A stretch of DNA of 64,000 bases, taken from Mesorhizobium sp. (GTDB lineage Bacteria; Pseudomonadota; Alphaproteobacteria; Rhizobiales; Rhizobiaceae). The notes below the pieces were generated by a model. It worked only from the letters and a program-made list of their open reading frames with translations, made no database searches and was not told the DNA's origin. Shown here in pieces: positions 33,651 to 46,529 of the stretch (position 1 is the first letter of the stretch; every line of letters begins with the position of its first letter). The stretch covers positions 1 through 64,000 of the forward strand of contig SAQG01000003.1 of assembly GCA_004020315.1 (NCBI GenBank). Direction: 5' to 3'. The position numbers and the translations under genes were made by a program.

Positions 33651-34838
33651 ATGGCATCGCAGGAAATTCTTCGCGAGGAGCCAAGCCGCGGCTCCTTCAT
33701 CAATGATCCGAAGATCCGCGGCATATTCTTCCAGGCGGTGGTCGTCATCGTGCTGGTGGCGTTGGTCTGGTGGATCGCCCAAAACGTCATTGCCAATCTG
33801 ACGCGCCTGCGCATCGCTTCCGGTTTCGGCTTTCTCAACAGCCGCGCCGGCTTCGACATCAGTGAGAGCGCCATCGCCTACTCGTCGGATTCGACCTATG
33901 GCCGCGCCATTCTAGTCGGCTTTCTCAACACAGTGATCGTTGCCGTCGTCGGCATCATCACCGCGACCCTCATCGGCTTTATCATCGGCATCGGCCGGCT
34001 TTCGCACAACTGGCTGATCAGGAAGATCTGCACGGTCTACGTCGAGGTCTTCCGCAACATCCCGCCGCTGCTGGTCATCTTCTTCTGGTATTCCGGCGTG
34101 CTTGCCGTGCTGCCGCCGCCGCGCGAGAGCATCAATTTGCCGTTCAGCTCCTTTCTCAACCAGCGCGGCTTCTATTTTCCGCGCGCCGTGTGGGGCGACG
34201 GCTCCTGGCTGATCCTGGTTGCTCTGCTTCTCGGCATCGCCATGGCGTGGTTCGTCGCCCGCAAGGCGCGCCAGCGGCAGATGGCGACCGGCCAGCAATT
34301 CCCGGTGTTCTGGACATCGACGGCTTTGATCATCGGCCTGCCGTTGCTGGCCTACGCGCTGAGCGGTTTCCCGCTGAGCTTCGATTATCCAAAGCAATCG
34401 ACGTTCAACCTGACTGGCGGCTTCCAGGTCAGGCCGGAATTCCTGTCACTCTACCTGGCGCTGTCATGCTATACGGCCGCCTTCATCGCCGAGATCGTGC
34501 GCGCTGGCATCAGGGGCGTCAGCAAAGGTCAGACCGAGGCGGCCGCTGCGCTCGGGCTGAGGGCGGGACCGATCCTGCGGCTTGTCGTCATTCCGCAAGC
34601 CATGCGCATCGTCATTCCGCCGCTGACCAGCCAATATCTCAACCTGACCAAGAACTCCTCGCTGGCCATCGCCATCGGTTATCCGGACTTGACTGCAATC
34701 GCCGGAACGGTGCTGAACCAGACCGGCCAGGCGGTCGAGGGTGTGGTAATCATGATGGCCGTCTATCTCGCGCTCAGCTTGCTGACTTCGGCGATCATGA
34801 ACGTAGTCAACTCCAAGATGGCGCTGGTGGAGAGGTAG
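33651..34838 (+). CDS. aapQ: general L-amino acid ABC transporter permease AapQ
   Basis: A 395-residue inner-membrane permease of the His/Glu family with the large extra segment typical of AapQ. The EAA coupling motif is [20 protein letters not shown] with LGLRAG. It has an N-terminal tail of about 30 residues and eight or more membrane segments, with the core permease unit split by an inserted central part. It pairs with AapM, whose gene starts four bases after this stop. Confidence 0.95.
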   Translation: MASQEILREEPSRGSFINDPKIRGIFFQAVVVIVLVALVWWIAQNVIANLTRLRIASGFGFLNSRAGFDISESAIAYSSDSTYGRAILVGFLNTVIVAVVGIITATLIGFIIGIGRLSHNWLIRKICTVYVEVFRNIPPLLVIFFWYSGVLAVLPPPRESINLPFSSFLNQRGFYFPRAVWGDGSWLILVALLLGIAMAWFVARKARQRQMATGQQFPVFWTSTALIIGLPLLAYALSGFPLSFDYPKQSTFNLTGGFQVRPEFLSLYLALSCYTAAFIAEIVRAGIRGVSKGQTEAAAALGLRAGPILRLVVIPQAMRIVIPPLTSQYLNLTKNSSLAIAIGYPDLTAIAGTVLNQTGQAVEGVVIMMAVYLALSLLTSAIMNVVNSKMALVER

Positions 34839-34842
34839 GGTC

Positions 34843-36000
34843 ATGCAGGAACACGATCTTTCCTTCGTTCGCGTCGAAATGGCGCTGGCACAGTCGGCGC
34901 CGCCAAGCGAGCGCGGCCTGGGCGCCTGGATACGCAAAAACCTGATCGCGTCGACCGGTGACACAATCCTGACCATCATCGGCATCGTCCTGGTCGCGAT
35001 GATCCTGCCGCAAGTGATCAACTGGGCCTTTATCAATGCCCAGTGGACCGGCACGGACCGCACGGTCTGCGCCACCGTGGCGCAAGGCGGCATCCAGCCT
35101 GACGGCTGGTCCGGCGCCTGCTGGGCCTTCGTCAACGCCAAGTTCGGCCAGTTCATGTTCGGCCGCTATCCGATCGAGGAGCGCTGGCGGCCGATCCTGG
35201 TCGCCATCCTGTTCGTGGCGCTTCTGGTGCCGCTGCTCATCCCGAAGGTGCCGCGCAAAGGGCTGAACGCCATTCTTCTCTTTGGGGCGCTGCCGGTCGT
35301 TGCCTTCATCCTGCTGGTCGGAGGCATGTTCGGCCTGCCGCTTGTCGAAACCTCGCTGTGGGGCGGGTTGCTGGTGACGCTCAGCCTGTCCTTCGTCGGC
35401 ATTGCCGTGTCGCTGCCGGTCGGCATCGTGCTGGCACTCGGCCGGCGCTCTCAGATGCCGATCGTCAAGATGCTGTGCATTATTTTCATCGAGACGGTGC
35501 GCGGCATTCCGCTGATCACGGTACTGTTCTTTGCCAGCGTCATGCTGCCGCTGTTCCTTCCGGCCGGCGTCAGTTTCGACAAGTTCCTCAGGGCGCTGAT
35601 CGGCGTGTCGCTGTTTGCCGCTGCCTACATGGCCGAAGTGATACGCGGCGGCCTGCAGGCGATCCCCAGGGGCCAGTATGAAGGCGCCGATTCGCTCGGC
35701 CTCGGCTACTGGCAGAAGATGGGCCTGATCGTGATGCCGCAGGCGCTGAAGCTGGTCATTCCCGGCATCGTCAACACCTTCATCGGCATGTTCAAGGACA
35801 CCAGCCTGGTCATCGTCATCTCGATGTTCGACCTGCTCGGCGTCGTCAAACAGAATTTCTCCGACGCCAACTGGGCGACGGCGCAGACGGCCAGGTCCGG
35901 CCTGGTTTTCGCTGCCTTCGTCTTTTGGCTGTTCTGTTTCGGCATGTCGCGTTATTCGATGTTCACGGAACGCCGGCTCGACACCAGCTACAAACGCTAA
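34843..36000 (+). CDS. aapM: general L-amino acid ABC transporter permease AapM
   Basis: A 385-residue permease partner of AapQ. The EAA region [20 protein letters not shown] with [10 protein letters not shown] is near residue 265, and hydrophobic segments cover residues 35-60, 125-190 and the C-terminal half. A periplasmic loop with conserved cysteines ([17 protein letters not shown]) follows the first helix. It is inside the aap operon. Confidence 0.95.
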   Translation: MQEHDLSFVRVEMALAQSAPPSERGLGAWIRKNLIASTGDTILTIIGIVLVAMILPQVINWAFINAQWTGTDRTVCATVAQGGIQPDGWSGACWAFVNAKFGQFMFGRYPIEERWRPILVAILFVALLVPLLIPKVPRKGLNAILLFGALPVVAFILLVGGMFGLPLVETSLWGGLLVTLSLSFVGIAVSLPVGIVLALGRRSQMPIVKMLCIIFIETVRGIPLITVLFFASVMLPLFLPAGVSFDKFLRALIGVSLFAAAYMAEVIRGGLQAIPRGQYEGADSLGLGYWQKMGLIVMPQALKLVIPGIVNTFIGMFKDTSLVIVISMFDLLGVVKQNFSDANWATAQTARSGLVFAAFVFWLFCFGMSRYSMFTERRLDTSYKR

Positions 36001-36021
36001 GAACAAAAAAGGGAACCTTCC

Positions 36022-36825
<804 letters not shown>

Positions 36826-36841
36826 TCGCTCTCGTGCAATC

Positions 36842-36875
36842 AAAAGAGCCCGGCCGGGTTCGGCCGGGCTCTTTT
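36842..36875 (+). terminator. rho-independent terminator of aapJQMP
   Basis: A perfect 15-base stem (36842-36856 with 36861-36875) has a four-base loop. Both ends run in A4/T4, so it may work in either direction. Confidence 0.9.
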
Positions 36876-36943
36876 GCGTCCGAGCTGTCAGCCGGCGATC
36901 GCGCCTCGATTGCAGGGCCGTCCCTCATGAAAAGCCATCCTTC

Positions 36944-37612
36944 ATGAAAAGGCTTGGACGTTTTCTCGCCATTCTGGTGGTGGCAATCGTGCTTGGCGTG
37001 ATGCTGGGCACGTTCATTCCACGGCCGCTGTTGCCGGCGGCCGCCGCCGATCCCGTCGCCACGAGGCAGATCCTGGTGCTGAAAAATCCGATCCACACCG
37101 AGATCGCCATTCCGGTCGATGACGATGTGCGCAAGCGCTTCCATTTCCTAGTCGGTGGCGGCATTCCGGCCGACATGGCTGGGGTCCGATACATCGTCTT
37201 CGGCTGGGGAGGCCGCGCCTTCTACCTGGAGACGCCGACCTGGTCGGAACTGAAGGCGGTGCCAGTGATGAAGGCGCTGACACTTGACGCGTCGGTGATG
37301 CATGTCGACGTCGCCGGCAACATTGTCGAGCCGCACTCCGACGTCGTCGGCTTCGACATCAGCGAGGAGCGTTTTGCAGCGCTGCTCGACTTCATCGCCG
37401 CGAGTTTCCAGCAAGGGCCGAACGGCCCGATCCTGATCGAGAACGCCGCCTATTCCAGGTTCGACCGCTTCTACGAAGCCAACGGCCATTTCAATGCGCT
37501 GGTCGGCTGCAACACCTGGACGGCGGCAGCTCTGCGTATCGCCGGCCTGCGGACAGGCTGGTGGAATCCGCTGCCGGCCTCGCTCGACCTGTCGATGCGG
37601 ATTTATAATTGA
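36944..37612 (+). CDS. DUF2459/TIGR02117 family protein
   Basis: A 222-residue protein with an N-terminal membrane anchor (FLAILVVAIVLGVMLGTFI) and a soluble, probably periplasmic domain. The conserved NPIHTEIAIPV, YIVFGWGGRAFYLETPTWSE and LVGCNTWTAAALRIAGL segments define the family, and the GCNTW Cys and Asn are invariant in members I recall, which suggests a papain-like fold. The function is unknown. A preceding near-duplicate of the ATGAAAAG start region is out of frame. Confidence 0.82.
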   Translation: MKRLGRFLAILVVAIVLGVMLGTFIPRPLLPAAAADPVATRQILVLKNPIHTEIAIPVDDDVRKRFHFLVGGGIPADMAGVRYIVFGWGGRAFYLETPTWSELKAVPVMKALTLDASVMHVDVAGNIVEPHSDVVGFDISEERFAALLDFIAASFQQGPNGPILIENAAYSRFDRFYEANGHFNALVGCNTWTAAALRIAGLRTGWWNPLPASLDLSMRIYN

Positions 37613-37636
37613 TGGCCGGAGATATCGACGAAAGGG

Positions 37637-37960
37637 TCAGCCGGTCTTGCGCTCCTGTTTCGCTACATATTCGCGAAGCGCCCTGTTGATCGCGCTTTGG
37701 TAGCCGCGGCCATCCGGCTCGCGTCTCTTGAACCAGGCGACGAGATCGGAATCGAGTCGAAGGGTCAATTGCTGCTTGATCGGCTTGAAATAGGGATTTC
37801 GGACCGCGCTCCGCCAGAATTCTTCGGTCCATTCGGGAATATCGCTAGTATCGACATCGCTCTCCGGCCGCGTCTTCAGGGCCTTGATCTCGGCCTCCTG
37901 GCCTTCTGTCAAAGGAGCTGGATTCGTCGGATCGAGTTCATGTCGGGCGATTTTGCCCAT
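37637..37960 (-). CDS. brnA: antitoxin BrnA
   Basis: A 107-residue antitoxin. The N-terminal 60 residues are acidic and likely flexible (TEGQEAEIKALKTRPESDVD, TSDIPEWTEEFW), and the C-terminus carries the ribbon-helix-helix-type DNA-binding part QQLTLRLDSDLVAWFKRREP with YQSAINRALREYV. It neutralises BrnT and represses its own operon. It overlaps the brnT 3' end by 23 bases, the normal toxin-first order. Confidence 0.92.
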   Translation of the reverse strand: MGKIARHELDPTNPAPLTEGQEAEIKALKTRPESDVDTSDIPEWTEEFWRSAVRNPYFKPIKQQLTLRLDSDLVAWFKRREPDGRGYQSAINRALREYVAKQERKTG

Positions 37961-38228
37961 AGCGTCTTTTCTCCTGAGGTGTGGCTCGCCGAGCGGAAAT
38001 GATGCGGATTATCTCGATACCGTCTTCCTCTCGGTCGGCATGTGCGATCAACAGCACCAACGTTTCATCTACGATGCCAATGGTTTGCCACCGATACTCG
38101 CCTTCCTCTACCCGGTCCTGAAGCGTGAGTGCAAAGGGATCGAGGAAAACGCGTGCGGCAATTTCGAAACTCACGCCATGCTTGCGAAAGTTGGACTTCG
38201 CCTTTTCAGCATCCCATTCAAATCGCAA
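37938..38228 (-). CDS. brnT: toxin BrnT (RelE-fold ribonuclease)
   Basis: A 96-residue toxin of the BrnT family. The N-terminal FEWDAEKAKSNFRKHGVSFE is diagnostic, and the C-terminal IRIISARRATPQEKRRY carries the catalytic-type Arg and Tyr residues. In Brucella BrnT cuts mRNA and is induced by stress. All expected residues appear intact. The upstream TGTAACTACA palindrome probably binds the BrnT-BrnA complex. Confidence 0.92.
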   Translation of the reverse strand: MRFEWDAEKAKSNFRKHGVSFEIAARVFLDPFALTLQDRVEEGEYRWQTIGIVDETLVLLIAHADREEDGIEIIRIISARRATPQEKRRYGQNRPT

Positions 38229-38253
38229 TCTATGCCTCGCACCACCACAAAAA

Positions 38254-38263
38254 TGTAACTACA
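38254..38263. promoter_or_regulatory. candidate BrnTA operator
   Basis: The partial palindrome TGTAACTACA lies 26 bases upstream of the brnT start. Toxin-antitoxin operons are normally autorepressed at such sites. Assignment is from position only. Confidence 0.35.
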
Positions 38264-38276
38264 AATTGGCACTACG

Positions 38277-39509
38277 TCAAGGTAGTCTGTCGACGATTTC
38301 CGGCACCCGCCAGCCATAGAGCCAGTCAAGATCGGCCGCGAGCTTTTCCGGCGGGCGCAGCTTCAGGAACAGGTTGCGGGCGACGGCCACCGGCCCGGAA
38401 GCGTGCCAGGCGAGGCGGTTGACGGCACCGCGGCGGGCGACCTTGGCGATGCGCGGCCGTCGCACCTTTTCCCAGGCAGCAAGCGCGCCCCAGGGATCGG
38501 CGGGAGAGGCGGCGACAAAACCGGCAAGGTTTGCGGCATCCTCGATCGCCATCGCCGCGCCCTGCGCCGCAAACGGCGTCATCGCATGCGCCGCATCGCC
38601 GATCAGCGCGATGCCGGCGGGCGTCGTCCATGGCTGTGCTTGATCGACCGTATGGATCGGCCATGCGGTCCACGGCCCGGCATCCTCGGCAAGCCGGGCC
38701 AGTGCTGCCGCCGTGCCACGCATAGCGCCGACAAGGATATTGGGGTCGGCGTGGCCCGACCAGCCCTCGGCGATGATCTCGCCCCTGGTGAAGGCGGCCA
38801 GGTTGAACGCCATGCCGTTGCTGACCGGATAGGCGACGAGGTGAAAGCCGGGATGCAGGAAGGTGGTCACGCAATTGGCGTCGCCGACGGCCGCAAGGGC
38901 TTCTCCCGCGACACTGTCTGCACTGACCGTAGCGCGCCAGGCAAGCTCGCCCGAAAAGCGGCTTTTGGCCGCAAAGCCGCCAAAAGCGCGGATCGCCGAC
39001 CAGACGCCGTCGGCGCCGATCAGCAGAAAGCCGTCGGCTTCGACTGTCTTGCCGGCAATCTCGACTGTTGCCGTGGTATGGCGCGGTCCTGCAGCGACGC
39101 CACCGACGCGCGCGCCGGTGACGAGACTGATGTCCGGCTGTTCGGCAAGGCGCGCCATCAGCGCATCTTGCAGGTCAGCCCGATGAGCGACGAGATAGGG
39201 CGCCTGCCAGCGCTTTTCGGCTGCTTCGCCAAGCGGCACACGTGCCAGCTCGCGCAGGGTGGCGGCGTCCTTGAGCACGACCGCCTCCGGCCGCACCGCC
39301 GCCGGCAACAGCCGGTCGAGCACGCCGAGTTGGCGAAGGATGCGCGTTGCGTTGGGTGAGAGCTGGATGCCGGCGCCGGCCGCTTCGAGGCGCGGCGCCT
39401 GTTCGAACAGCCGCACCAGATAGCCGCGCTCGGAAAATGCCAGCGCCGCAGTCAGTCCGGCGACGCCGGCTCCGGTGATAACGACCTGCCGGGACCGGGT
39501 GTCGTCCAT
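38277..39509 (-). CDS. FAD-dependent monooxygenase (salicylate hydroxylase type)
   Basis: A 410-residue group-A flavoprotein monooxygenase. The N-terminal GAGVAGLTAALAFSERG binds ADP of FAD, the DG motif appears as LLIGADGVWSAIR at about residue 160-175, and GDAAHAMTPFAAQGAAMAIED is the FAD ribityl-binding GD motif near residue 295. Members hydroxylate aromatic rings with NAD(P)H and oxygen. It is cytosolic. The substrate (salicylate, 3- or 6-hydroxybenzoate or other) cannot be fixed, and no ring-cleavage genes are adjacent. Confidence 0.88.
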   Translation of the reverse strand: MDDTRSRQVVITGAGVAGLTAALAFSERGYLVRLFEQAPRLEAAGAGIQLSPNATRILRQLGVLDRLLPAAVRPEAVVLKDAATLRELARVPLGEAAEKRWQAPYLVAHRADLQDALMARLAEQPDISLVTGARVGGVAAGPRHTTATVEIAGKTVEADGFLLIGADGVWSAIRAFGGFAAKSRFSGELAWRATVSADSVAGEALAAVGDANCVTTFLHPGFHLVAYPVSNGMAFNLAAFTRGEIIAEGWSGHADPNILVGAMRGTAAALARLAEDAGPWTAWPIHTVDQAQPWTTPAGIALIGDAAHAMTPFAAQGAAMAIEDAANLAGFVAASPADPWGALAAWEKVRRPRIAKVARRGAVNRLAWHASGPVAVARNLFLKLRPPEKLAADLDWLYGWRVPEIVDRLP

Positions 39510-39525
39510 GGGGATGGCGTGCGCG

Positions 39526-39771
39526 TCAGGCGGCCTGGTCGATATAGAGGCATCCGGCGGGCTGCGTCTCCGTCGCCTTCAGCTTTGGCGAATAGCGAAA
39601 AAGCGTCGAGCAATAGGGGCAGACCTTTTCATTGTCGTCGCCCATGTCGAGAAACACATGCGGATGGTCGAAAGGCGGGTTGGCGCCGGTGCACATGAAT
39701 TCCTTGACGCCGATGTCGATCGCCGCATAGCCCGCATCGTTCTGGAAATGGGGAATGGAACCGCCTGCCAT
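39526..39771 (-). CDS. zinc-finger domain protein, zf-CHCC type
   Basis: An 81-residue protein with a CHCC zinc site: C27 in EFMCTGA, H36/H38 in FDHPHVF, and C51/C54 in VCPYCSTLF. This is the fold of mitochondrial NDUFS6 (13 kDa complex I subunit), and bacterial members may similarly attach to complex I. It lies 16 bases upstream of the monooxygenase gene on the same strand. The function is by homology only. Confidence 0.85.
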   Translation of the reverse strand: MAGGSIPHFQNDAGYAAIDIGVKEFMCTGANPPFDHPHVFLDMGDDNEKVCPYCSTLFRYSPKLKATETQPAGCLYIDQAA

Positions 39772-39790
39772 CGTCGTCTCCTAACACTTG

Positions 39791-40064
39791 CCGCATGACC
39801 CCGGATCATGCGCAAAATCAAAATTCCACCGCGTCCTTTGCGCGTCCAAAGGACGCGCCGCGCTGTAGCCTGGATTGCATCTGGATCATAAGCTGTCTCT
39901 TTGCAAGATCGATGAAATCAAACTGTCGTAAAAGCCTGTCACAGGATAAGCTAAGCCGGTTAAGGCGTGGCCCTGAAAATCGAATTCGGTTTCGCCGGGG
40001 ATCATACAGGGCTTAAGAGTGGTAGAGCGTCCTTTGCGTGTCTGGAAAGGCGCGATGCTGTGGC
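39791..40064. repeat. intergenic mosaic element, copies B and B2
   Basis: Two copies lie in tandem upstream of ppk. Copy B (39791-39868) reads GCATGACCCCGGATCATGCG, then CGCGTCCTTTGCGCGTCCAA, then GGACGCGCCGCGCTGTAG. Copy B2 (39968-40064) has AAAATCGAATTCGGTTTCG, GGGATCATAC, AGAGCGTCCTTTGCGTGT and GCGCGATGCTGTGG. The blocks match copy A at 12303 and copy C at 51011. The ppk promoter must lie within or between these copies. Confidence 0.7.
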
Positions 40065-40090
40065 CAGCGGGTGCGAAACGAGCAGGAATC

Positions 40091-42291
<2,201 letters not shown>

Positions 42292-42292
<1 letters not shown>

Positions 42293-43827
42293 TGATTTCA
42301 ACGTCCCAGGGCCGGCTTCAGGACCGCCGACCGCTGTCCATCATCGACATCGGGTCGAACTCGATCCGTCTTGTCGTCTATGAGGGGCTGGCGCGCTCGC
42401 CGACCACGCTGTTCAACGAAAAGATGCTGGCCGGCCTCGGCCGCGGCATCGTCTCGACCGGAAAGCTCGATCCCGAGGCGGTGACCCGCTCGATGGAAGA
42501 ATTCCGGCGTTTTCGCGCGCTGTCCGAGCAGGCCGGCGCCGAGCATATGTACGTGCTGGCAACCGCCGCCGCCCGCGAGGCGGTCAACGGCCCCGATTTC
42601 ATCCACCGCGCCGAAGATGTGCTCAAGACCGAGGTCCAGGTGCTGAGCGGGCGCCAGGAAGCCCACTATTCCGCGCTTGGCGTCATTTCCGGCTTCTACC
42701 CGGCCAACGGCATCGCCGGCGACCTCGGCGGCGGCAGCCTCGAACTGGTCGACGTCGATGGCGAGGCAATCGGCGACGGCATCACGCTGCCGCTGGGCGG
42801 GCTGCGCCTGCAGGACATGGCCAAGAACTCACTGGCCCAGGCGGGAAAGATTGCGCGCGACGAACTGGCGCGGGCAAGGCTCCTGAAAGGCGGGCAGGGC
42901 AGGCCGTTCTATGCGGTCGGCGGCACCTGGCGAAACCTCGCCCGGCTGTACATGGAAATGACCAGCTATCCGCTGAGCGTCATGCACCATTACGAGATCG
43001 GCATCGACAGCGCTACGAACTTCCTCAAGCAGGTCGCTAAGGGCGAAATCGAGAAGGTAAGGGGCATCGAAGGCGTCTCGAAGAACCGCCGCTCGCTGCT
43101 GCCTTATGGCGCCATCGTGCTGCAGGAGATCATGGCGGCGATGCAGCCGTCCAAGATCATCGTCTCGGCGCTGGGCGTGCGCGAGGGCTTTCTCTATTCG
43201 CTGCTCGACAAAGCCGAGCAGAAGGCAGATCCGCTGATCTCGGCCTCGGAGGAACTCGCCCGGCTGCGGTCGCGCTCGGTCACCCACGCGCATGAGCTTG
43301 TCGAGTGGACCGGCAAGACCTTCGCCGCCTTCGGCCTCGAGGAGACTGTCGACGAGGCGCGTTACCGCCAGGCCGCCTGTCTGCTTGCCGACATCGGCTG
43401 GCGCGCGCATCCCGAATATCGCGGCAAGCAGTCGCTCAATATCATTGCCCACGCCTCGTTCATCGGCGTCGACCATCCCGGCCGCGCCTTCCTGGCGCTG
43501 GCCAACGCCTACCGTCATGAGGGCATCTTCAACGAATCGATCGCGCCGGAAATCAAGGCACTGGCGACGCCGCGCTATATCGAGCGCGCCCGCGTGCTGG
43601 CCGCCGTGATGCGCGTCGTCTACCTGCTGACGGCGGCGATGCCGGGCGTCATGCCGCGGCTGAAATGGGAGAGCCGTGGCAATGGCGTGCTTGCGCTGGT
43701 GCTGCCGGCGTCGCTGGCCGACCTTTACGGCGAGCGGCCGGCCGGGCGACTGGCGCAACTGGCAAGGGTTACCAATCGCCGGTTGGTGCTGGCGGTCGAG
43801 GGCGGCCCCAATATGCCAGCCAAGTAA
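42292..43827 (+). CDS. ppx: exopolyphosphatase PPX
   Basis: A 511-residue Ppx/GppA phosphatase of the ASKHA fold. The phosphate-1 loop is IIDIGSNSIRLVVYE at about residues 16-30, the phosphate-2 loop is GDLGGGSLELVDV near residue 143, and a C-terminal HD-like helical domain follows. It degrades polyphosphate from the end, opposing Ppk. The stop codon lies in the first unit of an 18-base tandem repeat (43821-43874), so the C-terminus may vary between strains. Confidence 0.94.
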
Positions 43828-43874
43828 TCTGGCTCAGTCAAGTAGTATGGCTCAGTCAAGTAGTATGGCTCAGT
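43821..43874 (+). repeat. 18-bp tandem repeat, three units, at the end of ppx
   Basis: The unit CAAGTAGTATGGCTCAGT occurs three times (43821-43838 with two mismatches, 43839-43856 and 43857-43874 identical). The first unit contains the ppx stop. The length is a multiple of three. Confidence 0.9.
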
Positions 43875-43891
43875 CCGGCAGCTTGTGTCGG

Positions 43892-44314
43892 TCAAGTCGT
43901 TTCAGGGCCGATCCGAAATATCCGCGCATCAAACGAATAGGCGCCGGCGCCAGCCATCGCTAATGCCAGAAAACCGCCTGATAGGGCGATGTCCTTCATC
44001 AGCATCTGTGAATGCATGAAAGTCAGCGTCGGATCGTCGCCACCCTGGCCATAATGGCCGATGAAGGCTGCCGCAATGCAGAAGCCGGCAAGCAGGAGTG
44101 CCACGATCGGCGTTTTCAGGCCGACCAGGATGAGCAGTCCGGCGATCAACTCGAACAGGCCCGTCGCCCAGGCTGCGAGTGTCGGCAGCGGCAGGCCGAG
44201 GCCGGCAAAATAGCCCGATGTGCCGGCAATGTCGGTAAGCGCGTGAAAGCCGGACGGAACGAATAGCGCGGCGAGCAGCAGACGGGAAAGCAGAAGCAGT
44301 GCATTGCGGGGCAT
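43892..44314 (-). CDS. DoxX family membrane protein
   Basis: A 140-residue four-helix inner-membrane protein of the DoxX family. Helices are at roughly 5-25, 45-68, 70-92 and 108-128, and the LFVPSGFHALTDIAGTSGYF and GLFELIAGLLILVGLKTPIV stretches are characteristic. DoxX members are linked to thiosulfate oxidation, oxidative stress and redox membrane complexes, but the activity of this branch is not known. A paralogue follows at 44480 on the same strand with about 45% visible similarity. Confidence 0.85.
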   Translation of the reverse strand: MPRNALLLLSRLLLAALFVPSGFHALTDIAGTSGYFAGLGLPLPTLAAWATGLFELIAGLLILVGLKTPIVALLLAGFCIAAAFIGHYGQGGDDPTLTFMHSQMLMKDIALSGGFLALAMAGAGAYSFDARIFRIGPETT

Positions 44315-44424
44315 TGGTCACCTCCGATGTCGGCGGCGGTTGGCTTCACCCCGACGCCTCGATCCTAGCAGAAATTCGAGCCAGGCCACTCGGCCCGGCC
44401 AATCGAAGGTCGTTAGATCGACAA

Positions 44425-44456
44425 CGAAAAAGGGGCGCGAAAATTCCGCGCCCCTT
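44425..44456 (-). terminator. rho-independent terminator of the upstream DoxX gene
   Basis: A perfect 10-base stem (44430-44439 with 44447-44456) with a seven-base loop. On the minus strand it is followed by a T-run. It lies just after the stop of the gene at 44480-44902. Confidence 0.85.
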
Positions 44457-44479
44457 GCTGCACGAGTTATTAGCCTGCG

Positions 44480-44902
44480 TCAGCCGCGCTTGGCGTCGAC
44501 CGAATAGGCGCCGGCGCCCGAGGAAGCCAGCACGAGGAAGCCGCCGGCAATCGCCAGGTTTTTCATGAAGCTGATCATCTGCATCTGATCGGCCCAGCCG
44601 GTGTGGGCGACCAGCGCCGTGGCGACGGTGAAGACTGCCAGCACCCAGGCGGTGATCCGGGTCTGGAAGCCGATGAGGATGGCGAGACCGCCGAGCAGCT
44701 CGAGCAGGCCGACGACAATCGCAGTTACGGTCGGCATCGGCAGGCCCATGCTGCCGAAGTAGCCGGCGGTGCCGGCGATCGCAGTGAGCTTGCCGAAACC
44801 GGAAAGCACGAAGATGACTGAAAGCAGGACGCGGCCAAGCAGGATGGTGGCCGAGGCGTTGGAAACGGTGCCGGAATCGGCAACGGACGTGTTGGTGGAC
44901 AT
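44480..44902 (-). CDS. DoxX family membrane protein
   Basis: A 140-residue DoxX paralogue of the gene at 43892. It has a polar N-terminal extension of about 18 residues, then four hydrophobic segments with VIFVLSGFGKLTAIAGTAGY, GLLELLGGLAILIGFQTRIT and FMKNLAIAGGFLVLASSGAG. The shared C-terminal GAGAYS-(F/V)-DA end in both proteins shows tandem duplication. It has its own terminator. Confidence 0.85.
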   Translation of the reverse strand: MSTNTSVADSGTVSNASATILLGRVLLSVIFVLSGFGKLTAIAGTAGYFGSMGLPMPTVTAIVVGLLELLGGLAILIGFQTRITAWVLAVFTVATALVAHTGWADQMQMISFMKNLAIAGGFLVLASSGAGAYSVDAKRG

Positions 44903-45025
44903 GGTGGGCTCTCTCCGGGAGGGGTTGTGGTGCCCCTTCAGATAAAGCAGGTCGACTGTTCACCAAAGATGCGGATTCGGTTACAGATTGTTCACCGCGG
45001 TAACGTTTTTGCGATCAGCTCAAAG

Positions 45026-46423
45026 TCATCCGGGATGCGTCATGTCCTCCGGCCGCACCAGGCGGTCATAGTCGGCTTCGCTGACCAGCCCGGTGGCCAG
45101 CGCTTCCTCGCGCAAGGTCGTACCCTTCTTGTGCGCGGTCTTGGCGATCTTGGCGGCGTTGTCGTAACCGATGGTCGGCGCCAGTGCTGTCACCAGCATC
45201 AGCGAACGGTCTAGCGCGGCCTTGATGTTGTCTTCCCGCGCCTCGATGCCGACGACACAATTGTCGGTGAAGGAGATGGAGGCGTCGGCGAGCAACTGCA
45301 CCGACTGCAGGAAATTATAAGCCATCAGAGGATTGTAGACGTTGAGCTCGAAATGGCCCTGGCTGCCAGCGAAGGTCAGTGCGGCATTGTTGCCGAACAC
45401 CTGCACGCAGACCTGGGTCATCGCCTCGCACTGCGTGGGGTTGACCTTGCCCGGCATGATCGACGAACCCGGCTCGTTTTCCGGCAGCGACAATTCGCCG
45501 AGGCCCGAACGCGGGCCGGAGCCGAGGAAGCGGATGTCGTTGGCGATCTTGAACAGCGCGGCAGCACTTGCGTTGATGGCGCCATGCGAAAACACCATGG
45601 AATCATGCGCGGCCAGCGCCTCGAACTTGTTCGGTGCGGTGACGAAGCCGATGCCGGTGATCGCGGCGATGCGCGCCGCCACCTTCTCGGCAAAGCCGAC
45701 CGGCGCGTTGAGGCCGGTGCCGACGGCGGTACCGCCTTGTGCCAGTTCCTGCAGGCCGGGCAGCGTCATCTCGATGCGCTTGATCGAGGAGGCGACCTGC
45801 GCGGCATAGCCCGAGAATTCCTGGCCGAGCGTCAGCGGCGTCGCATCCTGCGTGTGGGTGCGGCCGATCTTGATGATGTGGGCGAACGCCTTGCTCTTGG
45901 CCTCCAGCGCCGCATGCAGGTGCTTCAGGGCCGGCAGCAGGTCGTGCACGATGCGCTCGGCGCAGGCAATGTGCATGGCCGTCGGATAGGTGTCGTTCGA
46001 CGACTGACTCATATTGACGTGGTCGTTGGGGTGCACCGGTTTCTTGGACCCCATGACACCGCCCAGAAGCTCGATCGCCCGGTTGGAGATCACCTCGTTG
46101 GCGTTCATGTTGGACTGCGTGCCCGAACCGGTCTGCCAGACGACCAGCGGGAAATGATCGTCGAGCTTGCCATCGATGACTTCCTGAGAGGCTTCGACGA
46201 TCGCCTTGCCGATGGCCGGGTCAAGCCGCTTCAGCTCCATATTGGCTTCGGCCGCGGCTCGCTTGACGATGCCGAGCGCGCGAACGATCGACGCCGGCTG
46301 CTTTTCCCAACCGATTTTGAAATTGCCCAGCGAACGCTGCGCCTGCGCGCCCCAGTAACGATCGGCGGCGACCTCGATGGCACCGAACGTGTCGGTTTCG
46401 GTTCTGGTCTCTGGCGCGCTCAC
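45026..46423 (-). CDS. fumC: class II fumarate hydratase FumC
   Basis: Interconverts fumarate and malate in the TCA cycle without an iron-sulfur cluster. The 465-residue length is normal. The signature [20 protein letters not shown] with the catalytic Ser loop is near residue 315, and [17 protein letters not shown] and [14 protein letters not shown] are substrate-binding regions. The GTG at 46423 with GGAGAG upstream is chosen; a much longer open frame to 46867 is a shadow of the NIPSNAP gene. It is cytosolic and stands alone. Confidence 0.95.
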   Translation of the reverse strand: MSAPETRTETDTFGAIEVAADRYWGAQAQRSLGNFKIGWEKQPASIVRALGIVKRAAAEANMELKRLDPAIGKAIVEASQEVIDGKLDDHFPLVVWQTGSGTQSNMNANEVISNRAIELLGGVMGSKKPVHPNDHVNMSQSSNDTYPTAMHIACAERIVHDLLPALKHLHAALEAKSKAFAHIIKIGRTHTQDATPLTLGQEFSGYAAQVASSIKRIEMTLPGLQELAQGGTAVGTGLNAPVGFAEKVAARIAAITGIGFVTAPNKFEALAAHDSMVFSHGAINASAAALFKIANDIRFLGSGPRSGLGELSLPENEPGSSIMPGKVNPTQCEAMTQVCVQVFGNNAALTFAGSQGHFELNVYNPLMAYNFLQSVQLLADASISFTDNCVVGIEAREDNIKAALDRSLMLVTALAPTIGYDNAAKIAKTAHKKGTTLREEALATGLVSEADYDRLVRPEDMTHPG

Positions 46424-46529
46424 GTGTCTCTCCGGTCTGTCGAATTTGGCACCGGCGTATCGCGTTGCACAAATGGCTTCAAGCGGAGATTGCGGACGGC
46501 AAGAATGCAAATCGGTTGAAGGAGGCTTC

